A model generated the notes under the pieces. It had not been told where the DNA came from and did not search any database. It saw nothing but the letters and a program-made list of their open reading frames with translations. From the NCBI RefSeq assembly GCF_014190935.1, contig NZ_JACHVV010000005.1:124001-188000 (forward strand): a DNA stretch of 64,000 bases, written 5' to 3'. A program made the translations under genes and the position numbers. Source of the DNA: Chryseomonas sp014190935 (lineage in GTDB: Bacteria; Pseudomonadota; Gammaproteobacteria; Pseudomonadales; Pseudomonadaceae). Shown here in pieces: positions 16,387 through 24,981 of this stretch. Positions within the stretch are counted from its first letter, which is position 1. Every line of letters begins with the position of its first letter.

Positions 16387-16739
16387 ACTCGGTCACCTCG
16401 TAGAAACGCTTGACTCGCAAGCCTGTCGACGGAGCGCCAGACGACGCTCCGCTGCGAAAGGTGCCGTCGCTCCAGCAACGGGTTCACGGACCGGCCAACA
16501 TGAGGGCACGGGACCCGAGAGATGCGACGGACACTTCGGTAATAACGCAAAAGACCGGGGGCACAAAGGCTTTTTTTGGCCGCACCCGGTTTTTTTCGCG
16601 GACCGGTATTTACTGCCGCCTGGCCTGGCAACCTCGCTCCGGGAACGTGGTCAATACCTATCGATCCCATCGGCAAGGCCCACTGGAGCCCAGCGGCGGA
16701 GGCTTCTAGAATGGCGCCTCGCCAAGAGGAGCCAAGCCG
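16387..16739. other. Divergent intergenic region PhoH-family / yaaA
   Basis: 353 bases without a gene. It holds a candidate promoter for the PhoH gene (16539-16566). It also holds a terminator-like arrangement on the plus strand: ACCGGG at 16554-16559, CCCGGT at 16585-16590, followed by seven Ts, with another T7 run in the loop. Near yaaA there is a TAGAAT (16707-16712) that could be a -10 box, without a good -35. No OxyR-type palindrome was recognised. Confidence 0.5.
16539..16566 (-). promoter_or_regulatory. Candidate sigma-70 promoter of the PIN-PhoH gene
   Basis: On the minus strand TTGTGC (16566-16561) and TATTAC (16544-16539) are 16 bases apart. Transcription would begin near 16532, giving a leader of roughly 145 bases. 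Confidence 0.35.
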
Positions 16740-17519
16740 ATGCTGATGGTGATTTCCCCCGCCAAGACGCTGGACTACAGCACACCGCCGAGCACGTCCC
16801 GCCATACCCTGCCGCAATACCTGGAGCACTCCTGCGAATTGATCGAGGGGCTCAGGCAGCTCGCACCGGCGGAGGTCGCCGCGCTGATGGGCGTATCCGA
16901 CAAGATCGCCACCCTCAATGTTGCCCGCTTCGGCAGCTGGACCCCGGATTTCACGCCGGAGAATGCCAAGCAGGCGCTGCTGGCGTTCAAGGGCGACGTC
17001 TACACCGGCCTTGCCGCCGAGGACTTCCAGGAGGACGACTTCGACTTCGCCCAGCGGCACCTGCGCATGCTGTCCGGTCTCTATGGCCTGTTGCGTCCTC
17101 TCGACCTCATGCAACCCTATCGCCTGGAGATGGGCACCCGCTTCGCCAACGACCGGGGCAAGGATCTCTATGCCTTCTGGGGCGAGCGCATCAGCGACTG
17201 GCTCAACGCCGATCTTGCAGCCCAGGGTGACGAGGTCCTGCTGAATCTGGCCTCGAACGAGTATTTCAGCGCGGTACGCCGCGCGCGCCTGCAGGCCCGG
17301 GTCGTGGATGTGGAGTTTCGCGATCTCAAGAATGGCGATTACAAGATCATCAGCCTCTACGCCAAGAAGGCCCGGGGCCTGATGGCGCGGCACGTGATCA
17401 GACAGCGCGTCACCGCGGTGGACGAGTTGCGCGATTTCGACGAGCAGGGTTACCGCTACTCGACCGAGCGCTCCTCGGCGGACAAGCTGGTGTTCCTGCG
17501 CGAGACAGCGGCGGATTAG
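16740..17519 (+). CDS. yaaA: Peroxide stress protein YaaA (DUF328)
   Basis: 259 residues, the usual length. YaaA lowers free intracellular iron and limits Fenton damage under H2O2 stress in E. coli; the protein is a DNA-binding fold with no known catalysis. Conserved segments: MLMVISPAKTLDY (1-13), FKGDVYTGL (about 84-92), LSGLYGLLRPLDLMQPYRLEMGT (ends LSGLYGL... EMGT, about 110-132), LYAFWGERI and NLASNEYF. The ATG follows AAGAGGAG. In E. coli the gene is OxyR-controlled; I could not see a clear OxyR site here. Confidence 0.93.
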   Translation: MLMVISPAKTLDYSTPPSTSRHTLPQYLEHSCELIEGLRQLAPAEVAALMGVSDKIATLNVARFGSWTPDFTPENAKQALLAFKGDVYTGLAAEDFQEDDFDFAQRHLRMLSGLYGLLRPLDLMQPYRLEMGTRFANDRGKDLYAFWGERISDWLNADLAAQGDEVLLNLASNEYFSAVRRARLQARVVDVEFRDLKNGDYKIISLYAKKARGLMARHVIRQRVTAVDELRDFDEQGYRYSTERSSADKLVFLRETAAD

Positions 17520-17916
17520 CCGAGAGAATCGACGGATGGCACAATTGCCCGCTTGCCGGGCCATCGAACTGGCTAGAGGGTCACATTCGACGCCTGCCAT
17601 CCGTGAAAGACTGTCATCTCCCTCCAATAAAAAAGGTTTCAGCCCCGTAGCGGAGACGTTTCAGGCGCGAAAAGTTGCCGGACATCTCAAAACCGCTGCC
17701 TTTCCGGAAAAAGGAAAATTCGCTGAGAACCACTTTCGTTTGATTCTGTCTTTGTCTGGTCCTTGCCCTGGGTCATGCTGGCCAATGGCAATCAGTCCGC
17801 ACGTTCAATTTGTACCGGTCGACATCTCGGCCGGTTGATCTTTCGAAGCATGGACGCTTCGTCCCGACCTCAGGGACAGCGGCCACAAATCAGCAGACGC
17901 TGAAGGAGTAACGCCC
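17520..17916. other. 397-base leader/intergenic region upstream of algA
   Basis: No gene is evident. The 17620-17740 segment is AT-richer and contains two GTTTCAG words. The 3' part, transcribed ahead of algA, carries the hairpin with an AUGGAC loop at 17844-17861, a second weak stem GTCCC/GGGAC (17861-17865 / 17873-17877), and the Shine-Dalgarno AAGGAG. I found no convincing AlgU-type promoter (GAACTT-N16-TCTGA). Confidence 0.55.
17844..17861 (+). promoter_or_regulatory. Candidate RsmA/CsrA binding hairpin in the algA leader
   Basis: CGAAGC (17844-17849) pairs perfectly with GCTTCG (17856-17861), exposing the six-base loop ATGGAC. This is the optimal A-N-GGA-N hexaloop seen in RsmA/RsmE targets. 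A second A-N-GGA-N (AAGGAG) is the algA Shine-Dalgarno itself, about 45 bases downstream. Two such sites, one at the ribosome-binding site, is the usual arrangement for RsmA translational repression. Assignment is by motif only. Confidence 0.45.
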
Positions 17917-19377
17917 ATGATTCCCGTCATCCTGTCCGGTGGTAGCGGTTCGCGACTCTGGCCCCTCTCGCGCAAACTCTATCCCAAGCAGTTCCTGGCG
18001 CTGACCAGCGAACAGACCATGTTCCAGGAGACCATCAATCGCCTGGGCTGCGAGGGCAGCATCGATTGCCCCATCATCGTCTGCAACGCCGAACACCGTT
18101 ACCTGGTGGAAGAGCAGCTCAAGGCCGTCGAGTGCAAGCCCCAGGCGCTGATCATGGAGCCCTTCGGTCGCAACACCGCGCCGGCCGTGGCCATCGCCGC
18201 CATGCAACTGGTCGCTGACGGCAAGGACGACCTGATGCTGGTGCTGCCCGCCGATCACGTGATCGAGGACGAAGCCGAATTCAAGGCCGCCCTGCAACAG
18301 GCCGCCGCCGCCGCCGAGCGTGGCGAGATGGTGCTGTTCGGCATTCCGGCCACTGCGCCCGAGACCGGCTACGGCTACATCAAGACCGGTTCCAACGACG
18401 GTCTGCCCCAGGGCGTGTCCCGCGTCGAGCGCTTCGTCGAGAAGCCCGATGCCGTCACCGCCACCGAATACGTGGCCTCCGGCGACTACTGCTGGAACAG
18501 CGGCATCTTCCTGTTCCGCGCCAGCCGTTTCCTGGAAGAGCTGAAGAAGCACGACACCGACATCTACGACACCTGCCTGCTGGCGCTGGAGCGCAGCAGC
18601 ATCGACGGCATCAACATCAGCATCGATGCCGCCACCTTCGCCGTCTGCCCGGACAATTCCATCGACTACGCCGTGATGGAAAAGACCACCCGCGCCTGCG
18701 TGGTGCCCATGAGCGCCGGCTGGAACGATGTCGGTTCCTGGTCCGCGCTGTGGGACGTGCATGCCAAGGACAGCAACGGCAACGTCATCAAGGGCGACGT
18801 CGTCCTGCATGACAGCCGCAACTGCCTGGTACACGGCAATGGCAAGCTGGTGACCCTGGTCGGTCTGGACGATGTAGTCGTGGTGGAAACCAAGGACGCC
18901 GTCATGATCGCCCACAAGGACAAGGTCCAGGACGTCAAGAAGCTGGTCAACACCCTCGAGAAGCAGAATCGCAACGAGGTCAAGGCCCACCAGGAAGTCT
19001 TCCGTCCCTGGGGTTCCTACGACTCCATCGACATGGGTCAGCGCTTCCAGGTCAAGCGCATCACCGTCAAGCCGGGCGCCCAGCTGTCGCTGCAGATGCA
19101 CCACCACCGTGCCGAGCACTGGATCGTGGTCTCCGGTACTGCCGAGGTCACCTGTGACGACAAGGTCTTCCTGCTGACCGAGAACCAGTCCACCTACCTG
19201 CCGATGACCTCCGTGCACCGCCTGGCCAACCCCGGCAAGGTACCGCTGGAGCTGATCGAAGTGCAGTCCGGTGGCTACCTGGGCGAGGACGACATCGTCC
19301 GCTTCGAAGACATCTACGGCCGCGTCGACACCCAGGCCCTGGAAGTCGCCAAGGCTGGCAAGGCGCCCACGCGCTAA
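17917..19377 (+). CDS. algA: Mannose-1-phosphate guanylyltransferase / mannose-6-phosphate isomerase
   Basis: 486-residue bifunctional enzyme (ManC/AlgA/PslB type) producing GDP-mannose. The N-terminal nucleotidyltransferase has the signature LSGGSGSRLWPLSRKLYPKQ (starting at residue 6) and the FVEKPD catalytic segment. The C-terminal type II phosphomannose isomerase cupin has QMHHHRAEHW (metal ligands) and GEDDIVRFEDIYGR. GDP-mannose feeds exopolysaccharide and LPS synthesis, but no polysaccharide operon surrounds it here, so it may serve several pathways or be a second copy of a cluster-borne gene. Its leader has RsmA-like motifs; a strong terminator follows. Confidence 0.93.
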   Translation: MIPVILSGGSGSRLWPLSRKLYPKQFLALTSEQTMFQETINRLGCEGSIDCPIIVCNAEHRYLVEEQLKAVECKPQALIMEPFGRNTAPAVAIAAMQLVADGKDDLMLVLPADHVIEDEAEFKAALQQAAAAAERGEMVLFGIPATAPETGYGYIKTGSNDGLPQGVSRVERFVEKPDAVTATEYVASGDYCWNSGIFLFRASRFLEELKKHDTDIYDTCLLALERSSIDGINISIDAATFAVCPDNSIDYAVMEKTTRACVVPMSAGWNDVGSWSALWDVHAKDSNGNVIKGDVVLHDSRNCLVHGNGKLVTLVGLDDVVVVETKDAVMIAHKDKVQDVKKLVNTLEKQNRNEVKAHQEVFRPWGSYDSIDMGQRFQVKRITVKPGAQLSLQMHHHRAEHWIVVSGTAEVTCDDKVFLLTENQSTYLPMTSVHRLANPGKVPLELIEVQSGGYLGEDDIVRFEDIYGRVDTQALEVAKAGKAPTR

Positions 19378-19397
19378 GCACCGCCAGTTGGCACCAA

Positions 19398-19430
19398 ACA
19401 GACACCGGCCCAGGCCGGTGTCTGTGTTTT
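19398..19430 (+). terminator. Intrinsic terminator after algA
   Basis: ACAGACACCGGCC (19398-19410) is perfectly complementary to GGCCGGTGTCTGT (19413-19425), followed by GTTTT. A 12-13 bp GC-rich stem with a U-run, 20 bases past the stop. Confidence 0.88.
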
Positions 19431-19494
19431 CGGCAGCCGCTCGGCAAAACGGGTTAGGCTTGTCCTTTCCCCTTTTCGCCATCGGATCCGCCGC

Positions 19495-20358
19495 ATGACC
19501 GCTCCCACCCTGCTCCGCCTCGATCAACTGGACGAGGCCCTGGCCGCCTACGACGGCTTCATCCTCGACCTCTGGGGCGTGCTGATCGACGGCTACGAGA
19601 CCTTTCCCGGCGCCCGCGCCTGGCTGGAGCGTCGCGCCGCCGAGGGCAAGCCGGTGTGGTTCCTCAGCAATGCCTCGCGCGATGCGGACGGCATGGTCGA
19701 AGAACTGGGCAAGCTGGGCGTGCCGCGCGAGCTCTTCGCCGGCATCACCACCTCGGGCCAGCTGGCCATCGACGCCTTTCAGCAGGACCCGAAATTCCGC
19801 GCAGGCGGTATCTACCTCTCCGGCCCCGGTACCGGCCAGACGGGCTGGCCCGCGGAAATCCGCGCGCGCTTCGTCGAGGACATCGACCAGGCAGCCATCA
19901 TCCTCGGCGTCGGCAGCTTCCCGGAAGACGAGCTGGAAGCCCGCTTCGCGCCCCTGGCCGCCGCCCTGGACAAGCCCTTTCTCTGCGCCAATCCGGATCG
20001 CAACGTGGTGTCCGGGGGTCTACCCTTCTATGCGGCCGGCAAGCTGGCCGATCGCTTCGCCGCCCTGGGTGGCGAGGTCACCTGGTACGGCAAGCCCGAT
20101 CCCTATGCCTTCCGCTGCGCAGCCGGGGAACTGGCCACCCGGGGCGCCCATCGCCTGCTGTTCGTGGGGGATTCCCTGGTGACCGACGTGCCCGGCGCGG
20201 TGGCGGCGGACATCGACTGCCTGTGGCTGGCCGCCACCGGCATCCACCGCGAGGCCCTGGGCCTGGACTTCAATGAGGAGCCCACCCGCGAAGGTCTCGC
20301 CGCCTTGCTGGAGCAGCATCCCGCGCTGCCGCATTTCGCGGCCGCCGGTCTCGCCTGA
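19495..20358 (+). CDS. TIGR01459-family HAD-IIA hydrolase
   Basis: 287 residues. HAD superfamily subfamily IIA: motif I FILDLWGVLIDG (about 21-32, nucleophile Asp), motif II WFLSNAS (about 56-62), motif III lysine in WYGKPDP (about 198-204), motif IV LFVGDSLVTDVPGA (about 222-235). Related to 4-nitrophenylphosphatase/NagD-type sugar phosphatases; the TIGR01459 branch has no assigned substrate. Thr/Ser after the nucleophile region is replaced by Trp-Gly as is usual in this branch. Cytoplasmic. It lies 27 bases upstream of a dehydrogenase gene on the same strand, so the two may be co-transcribed. Confidence 0.83.
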   Translation: MTAPTLLRLDQLDEALAAYDGFILDLWGVLIDGYETFPGARAWLERRAAEGKPVWFLSNASRDADGMVEELGKLGVPRELFAGITTSGQLAIDAFQQDPKFRAGGIYLSGPGTGQTGWPAEIRARFVEDIDQAAIILGVGSFPEDELEARFAPLAAALDKPFLCANPDRNVVSGGLPFYAAGKLADRFAALGGEVTWYGKPDPYAFRCAAGELATRGAHRLLFVGDSLVTDVPGAVAADIDCLWLAATGIHREALGLDFNEEPTREGLAALLEQHPALPHFAAAGLA

Positions 20359-20385
20359 CCCCTTTTCCCACACGCCGAGGTATCG

Positions 20386-21360
20386 ATGAGCAAGAAGCAC
20401 GTAGTGGTCTTCAACCGCCTGCCCGAACAGCTGGTGGAACGCCTGCGCGAACACTTCACCGTCGAGGTGATTCCCGCCAGTGCCAACATCGACCTGTTCG
20501 CCGCTTCCGCAGCCAAGGCCCAGGGCCTGATCGGCGCCAGTCGCAAGCTGGGCGAGAAGGAACTGGAAATGGCCACTACCCTGGAAGCCATCGCCAGCGT
20601 CTCGGTCGGCTACGACAGCTATGACGTGGACTACCTGACCGAGCGCGGCATCCTGCTCACCAACACCCCGGACGTGCTCACCGACACCACCGCCGACCTC
20701 GGCTTCACCCTGCTGGTGAGCGCCGCCCGGCGGGTGCCGGAGCTGGACGCCTTCGTCAAGGCCGGACACTGGCGCAAGGGCATCGGCGAAGAACACTTCG
20801 GCACCGACATCCATGGCCGTACGCTGGGCATCGTCGGCGCCGGTCGCATCGGTGCGGCCATCGCCAAGCGTGGCCACTTCGGCTTCGACATGCCGATCCT
20901 CTATACCGCCAACAGCGCCAAGCCCGAGCTGGAAGAGCAGATGGGTGCCCAGCGCCGCGAGCTGGACCAACTGCTCGGGGAAGCCGACTTCGTCTGCCTG
21001 GTGGTGCCCCTGTCGGCTGCCACCGAAGGCCTCATCGGCGCCCGCGAACTGGGGCTGATGAAGTCCAGCGCCATCCTGATCAACCTGGCGCGCGGCCCGG
21101 TCATCGACGAGCCGGCGCTGATCGAGGCGCTGCGCCAGGGCCAGATCCGCGGCGCGGGCCTGGACGTCTATACCCGTGAACCGCTGGAGGCCTCGCCGCT
21201 GTTCGAGCTGCCCAACGTGGTCACCCTGCCGCACATAGGTTCGGCCACCCACGAGACCCGCTACGCCATGGCCGAACGCGCAGTGGACAACCTGATCGCT
21301 GCCCTCACCGGTGAGCGCCCGACCGACCTGGTCAATCCGGACGCCCTGGACCGCCGCTAG
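20386..21360 (+). CDS. D-isomer-specific 2-hydroxyacid dehydrogenase (2-ketogluconate/glyoxylate reductase-like)
   Basis: 324 residues. Rossmann NAD(P)-binding motif VGAGRIGAAIA near 147-157; catalytic Arg in NLARGPVID, Glu in YTREPLE, and His in LPHIGSATHE. The residues after the second beta strand (TANSAKPE) lack the acidic residue that selects NAD, suggesting NADP use. Closest in feel to pseudomonad KguD/TkrA (2-ketogluconate-6-phosphate or glyoxylate reductase), but none of the other kgu genes are nearby, so I give no symbol. Cytoplasmic. The Shine-Dalgarno GAGG precedes the ATG. Confidence 0.83.
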   Translation: MSKKHVVVFNRLPEQLVERLREHFTVEVIPASANIDLFAASAAKAQGLIGASRKLGEKELEMATTLEAIASVSVGYDSYDVDYLTERGILLTNTPDVLTDTTADLGFTLLVSAARRVPELDAFVKAGHWRKGIGEEHFGTDIHGRTLGIVGAGRIGAAIAKRGHFGFDMPILYTANSAKPELEEQMGAQRRELDQLLGEADFVCLVVPLSAATEGLIGARELGLMKSSAILINLARGPVIDEPALIEALRQGQIRGAGLDVYTREPLEASPLFELPNVVTLPHIGSATHETRYAMAERAVDNLIAALTGERPTDLVNPDALDRR

Positions 21361-21391
21361 GCGCTGATCGCCCACCGTCGCCCCAGGTGGC

Positions 21392-21420
21392 GTGCCGTCC
21401 GGCCGCTTAAAGGCTATACT
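21392..21420 (+). promoter_or_regulatory. Candidate sigma-70 promoter of the fumarase gene
   Basis: TATACT (21415-21420) is a near-consensus -10, with GTGCCG (21392-21397) 17 bases upstream as a weak -35. A leader of about 165 very GC-rich bases would precede fumA. Confidence 0.5.
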
Positions 21421-21590
21421 GCCGCGCCGCTCTCGGGTCGGCCGCCCTGGCCGGGTGGGCCTCTCTCAGTGTGTCAGGCCACCCCTCCGATCGGGCTCCT
21501 TCGCGGCCCGGTCCGTGCGACCCGAATTGCGCGCCCGTCTCGCCACCGCCCGTGGCCGAGACGCAAGAAACCGCCAAGAGGAGCGCGTAC

Positions 21591-23111
21591 ATGACCGTGA
21601 TCAAGCAGGATGATCTGATCCAGAGCGTTGCCGACGCCCTGCAGTTCATCTCCTATTACCACCCCGTCGATTTCATCCAGGCCATGCACGAGGCCTATCT
21701 GCGCGAAGAATCCGCCGCCGCGCGCGATTCCATCGCCCAGATCCTGATCAACTCGCGGATGTGCGCCACCGGCCACCGGCCGATCTGCCAGGACACCGGC
21801 ATCGTCACCGTCTTCGCCAAGGTCGGCATGGACGTGCGCTGGGACGGCGCCACTCTGAGCCTGGACGAGATGATCAACGAGGGCGTGCGTCGCGCCTACA
21901 ACCTGCCGGAAAACGTCCTGCGCGCCTCGATCCTGGCCGACCCGGCCGGTGCCCGCAAGAACACCAAGGACAATACCCCGGCGGTGATCCACTACCAGAT
22001 CGTCCCCGGCAACACCGTGGAGATCGATGTCGCGGCCAAGGGCGGCGGCTCCGAGAACAAGTCGAAGATGGCCATGCTTAACCCGTCCGACTCCATCGTC
22101 GACTGGGTGCTCAAGACCGTGCCGACCATGGGCGCCGGCTGGTGCCCGCCGGGCATGCTGGGCATCGGCATCGGCGGTACCGCCGAAAAGGCCGCGGTGC
22201 TGGCGAAGGAATCGCTGATGGACGAGATCGACATCCATGAGCTGAAGGCCCGCGGTCCGCAGAATCGCCTGGAAGAACTGCGCCTGGAGATCTTCGACAA
22301 GGTCAACCAGCTGGGCATCGGTGCCCAGGGCCTGGGCGGCCTGACCACGGTACTGGACGTCAAGATCAAGGACTACCCGACCCACGCCGCTTCCCTGCCG
22401 GTGTGCATGATCCCCAACTGCGCCGCCACCCGTCACGCCCATTTCGTGCTCGACGGCTCCGGTCCCGCCAGCCTGGAAGCGCCGCCGCTGGACGCCTATC
22501 CGGAAATCGTCTGGGAAGCCGGTCCGAGCGCCCGGCGCGTGGATCTCGACACCCTGACTCCGGAAGAGGTACAGAGCTGGCAGCCGGGCGAGACCGTGCT
22601 GCTCAACGGCAAGATGCTGACCGGTCGCGATGCCGCCCACAAGCGCATGGTCGACATGCTCAACAAGGGCGAGTCGCTGCCGGTGGACCTCAAGGGTCGC
22701 TTCATCTACTACGTCGGCCCGGTCGATCCGGTGGGCGACGAGGTGGTCGGCCCGGCCGGTCCCACCACGGCCACCCGCATGGACAAGTTCACCCGCCAGA
22801 TCCTCGACCAGACCGGCCTGCTGGGCATGATCGGCAAGTCCGAGCGTGGCCCCATCGCCATCGAGGCGATCAAGGACCATAAGGCGGTCTACCTGATGGC
22901 CGTCGGCGGCGCCGCCTACCTGGTGGCCCAGGCCATCAAGGGCGCCCAGGTGCTGGCCTTCCCGGAACTGGGGATGGAGGCCATCTATGAGTTCGAGGTG
23001 AAGGACATGCCGGTGACCGTGGCCGTGGACACCCGTGGCGAATCGGTGCACATCACCGGTCCGCAGGTCTGGCAGAAGAAGATCGCCGACAGCCTCGCCG
23101 TCGAGATCTAA
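21591..23111 (+). CDS. fumA: Class I (iron-sulfur) fumarate hydratase
   Basis: 506 residues. Reversible hydration of fumarate to malate in the TCA cycle using a labile [4Fe-4S] cluster. Cluster cysteines lie in CATGHRPICQDTG, GAGWCPPGMLGIGIGG and MIPNCAATRHAHF. The C-terminal beta domain (PVDPVGDEVVGPAGPTTATR) completes the single-chain form. The ATG at 21591 follows AAGAGGAG; the frame is open upstream to 21471 but that part is leader sequence with no family similarity. A strong terminator follows. Being oxygen- and iron-sensitive, this enzyme is usually partnered with class II FumC, not seen here. Confidence 0.93.
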   Translation: MTVIKQDDLIQSVADALQFISYYHPVDFIQAMHEAYLREESAAARDSIAQILINSRMCATGHRPICQDTGIVTVFAKVGMDVRWDGATLSLDEMINEGVRRAYNLPENVLRASILADPAGARKNTKDNTPAVIHYQIVPGNTVEIDVAAKGGGSENKSKMAMLNPSDSIVDWVLKTVPTMGAGWCPPGMLGIGIGGTAEKAAVLAKESLMDEIDIHELKARGPQNRLEELRLEIFDKVNQLGIGAQGLGGLTTVLDVKIKDYPTHAASLPVCMIPNCAATRHAHFVLDGSGPASLEAPPLDAYPEIVWEAGPSARRVDLDTLTPEEVQSWQPGETVLLNGKMLTGRDAAHKRMVDMLNKGESLPVDLKGRFIYYVGPVDPVGDEVVGPAGPTTATRMDKFTRQILDQTGLLGMIGKSERGPIAIEAIKDHKAVYLMAVGGAAYLVAQAIKGAQVLAFPELGMEAIYEFEVKDMPVTVAVDTRGESVHITGPQVWQKKIADSLAVEI

Positions 23112-23127
23112 GCGCTCGTCGCGGTAG

Positions 23128-23158
23128 AAAAGCCCAGCCCCGTGCTGGGCTTTTTCTT
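23128..23158 (+). terminator. Intrinsic terminator after fumA
   Basis: AAAAGCCCAGC (23128-23138) pairs with GCTGGGCTTTT (23144-23154) around CCCGT, followed by a T-rich run, 17 bases after the stop. Confidence 0.9.
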
Positions 23159-23239
23159 TGGGCGCACGTCCGTCAGCCGGCGGGAGCCTTGCCGATCGGC
23201 CGGGGTCGCATGCAGACCATCCCCGACCCCGGAGCCCCC

Positions 23240-23608
23240 ATGCCCACTCTCTCCAGCGATTCCGTTTGCAGCCTGGCCCCCGTCTTCGCCGTCCAGCCCG
23301 ATCAGCTCGAAGCCTTCAAGCGCCTGGGCGAGGCCATGCTGCAGCGCACCCGCAACGAACCCGGCTGCCTCTACTACGGCTTCTGCTACGACGGCACCAC
23401 GGCGCGTTGCCGCGAAGGCTATCGCGATGCCCAGGCGCTGCTGGCGCACCTGGACAACGTCGGCGACCTGCTGGAGCAGGCCCAGGCCATCGCCACCCTG
23501 GAACGCTTCGAGGTGTTCGGTGCGGCCGATCAGCTGGAGCAGCTGCGCGAGCCGCTGGCGGCGCTGAACGCGCGCTTCTTCGTCATGGCCGAAGGCTTCC
23601 GCCGCTAG
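23240..23608 (+). CDS. Antibiotic biosynthesis monooxygenase (ABM)-domain protein, putative quinol monooxygenase
   Basis: 122 residues. A dimeric alpha/beta ferredoxin-like barrel: PVFAVQPDQLEAFKRLGEAM, then RNEPGCLYYGF (the conserved EPG...Y) and LEQAQAIATLERFEVFGAAD. Related to YgiN-type quinol monooxygenases and to heme-degrading or stress-related ABM proteins; the cofactor-free family cannot be split by motif. The ATG at 23240 has GGAG five bases upstream; two in-frame ATGs upstream lack one. Its 3' end overlaps the convergent acyltransferase by 26 bases. Confidence 0.78.
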   Translation: MPTLSSDSVCSLAPVFAVQPDQLEAFKRLGEAMLQRTRNEPGCLYYGFCYDGTTARCREGYRDAQALLAHLDNVGDLLEQAQAIATLERFEVFGAADQLEQLREPLAALNARFFVMAEGFRR

Positions 23609-24887
23609 CCTGGGGTGGTTTCTGCTGCGGCGCCAGCCGCGGCAGCAGCACCGCGAGGATGCGCTTGCGGGTCGGCACCACCAGCCGCTCCTGGAACAGC
23701 ACGCAGAGCACCACCACCGCCAGCAGGAACAGCCAGTACCAGGCGATGGAGTTGGTGTAGGCCCCGGCGGCGGCGATGCAGACCTCGCGATTGCCGCTCA
23801 GGCAGGCCTTGAGGTCGCCGCCGATCAGCTGTTCCAGGGTCATGTAGATCCCCGACAGGGGTACATGCAGGGCGAACATCGACAGCGAAGCACCGCCGAG
23901 TCGCGGCGACCAGTGGCGGATGCGCTCGCTGGCCGGTTCCTGCGCCAGCGCGGCCAGATAGACCAGGATCAGCTGCGACGGCAGGAACAGGCCGTTGTGG
24001 AACAGGAAGTACCAGAACTTGGGCCCGTGGGTGAAGAGGGCCGTGCCCAGGGCGAAACTCAGGATCAGGTAGCTCGCCAGCAGCAGTCGCTGCCGTTCCG
24101 AAGGCGCCCAGCCCCGCGCGTGCTGGCGGCGAAAGAGGGCATACAGCAGGATGCCGGCAAGGAATTCCGGCAGGCGGAACAGCGGTACCCGCTGCAGGAG
24201 CCCGGTGAAGGGCATGCCGTAGTTCTGATGCAGGATCACCAGCAGCGGCGGGATCAGATAGAGCACCCAGACCAGCAGCAACAGCTGCCAGGGACGCTCG
24301 CTGGTCATCAGCCGGGGGGCCAGGTTGGGAAAGGTCAGGTAGAAGAAGAACAGCGCCGAGATCGACCAGAGCGGCGCGTTGAAGGTCAGGTAGTAGGGAT
24401 TCCAGGCCTGCAGCATGAACAGCTGCAGCACGGCATTGAAGGCCAGCTCCGCGTTGGTCATGAAGTGCTGGAACAGCTCGGGGTTGGTCCGGGCCAGGGG
24501 CTCGTTGGTGTCGAACACCACGAAGCGGATACTGGCCGTGGCCGCGCCCGGCGGAATGCCCAGACTGCCGATCCAGGTCACCACCGCCATCGCCAGCAGC
24601 AGGGCGAAGATATGGATCGGATAGAGATTGGCGAACCTCTTGATCCAGAAACTGCGCGCCGGCTCGCGCAGGCTGCCGCGGCCGCAATAGACATGGGCGA
24701 GCAGGAAACCGGAGAGCACGAAGAAGGTGCTGGTGGCGAAGAAGCCCATGCTGGTGATCTCGTCCAGCAGGGGAATGGTCTTGCGCTCGGGATAGAAATG
24801 GATGGTGTGGTAGACGACCACATAGAAACCCATCAGGAATCTGAGCCACTCCAGACCGATGAAGCGGTGTTTATCTAAAGTCTGCAC
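23583..24887 (-). CDS. Acyltransferase 3 family membrane protein (OafA/YrhL-like)
   Basis: 434 residues with about ten hydrophobic segments. The N-terminal signature GLEWLRFLMGFYVVVYHTIHF (ends GLEWLRF... YHTIHF, about 12-32) holds the essential histidine, and RFANLYPIHIFAL (about 88-100) is the family's R-x(10)-H region. Members transfer acetyl or other acyl groups to surface polysaccharides, LPS or secreted molecules. No polysaccharide cluster is adjacent, so the acceptor is unknown. It overlaps the ABM gene at the 3' end. No clear partner gene upstream; clsB starts 95 bases further on, in the same direction. Confidence 0.86.
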   Translation of the reverse strand: MQTLDKHRFIGLEWLRFLMGFYVVVYHTIHFYPERKTIPLLDEITSMGFFATSTFFVLSGFLLAHVYCGRGSLREPARSFWIKRFANLYPIHIFALLLAMAVVTWIGSLGIPPGAATASIRFVVFDTNEPLARTNPELFQHFMTNAELAFNAVLQLFMLQAWNPYYLTFNAPLWSISALFFFYLTFPNLAPRLMTSERPWQLLLLVWVLYLIPPLLVILHQNYGMPFTGLLQRVPLFRLPEFLAGILLYALFRRQHARGWAPSERQRLLLASYLILSFALGTALFTHGPKFWYFLFHNGLFLPSQLILVYLAALAQEPASERIRHWSPRLGGASLSMFALHVPLSGIYMTLEQLIGGDLKACLSGNREVCIAAAGAYTNSIAWYWLFLLAVVVLCVLFQERLVVPTRKRILAVLLPRLAPQQKPPQASGGSLRP

Positions 24888-24981
24888 TAAGGCGTTACTC
24901 GTCTGGCCTCGTCCGCGGGACGATGGGTCCGGCCTGCGGCACCGGATCGGTTATGTTACCCGCACCTGACAACCGGGGCTG

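Noticed and set aside
17720..17760. AlgU (sigma-22) promoter for algA
   Set aside because: GAACCA and TCTG words exist but are about 12 bases apart, not the required 16-17.
21471..21590. N-terminal extension of fumarase
   Set aside because: The frame is open to 21471 but the encoded 40 residues are Arg/Pro/Ser-rich without similarity, the -10 box is at 21415, and the ATG at 21591 has a strong ribosome-binding site.
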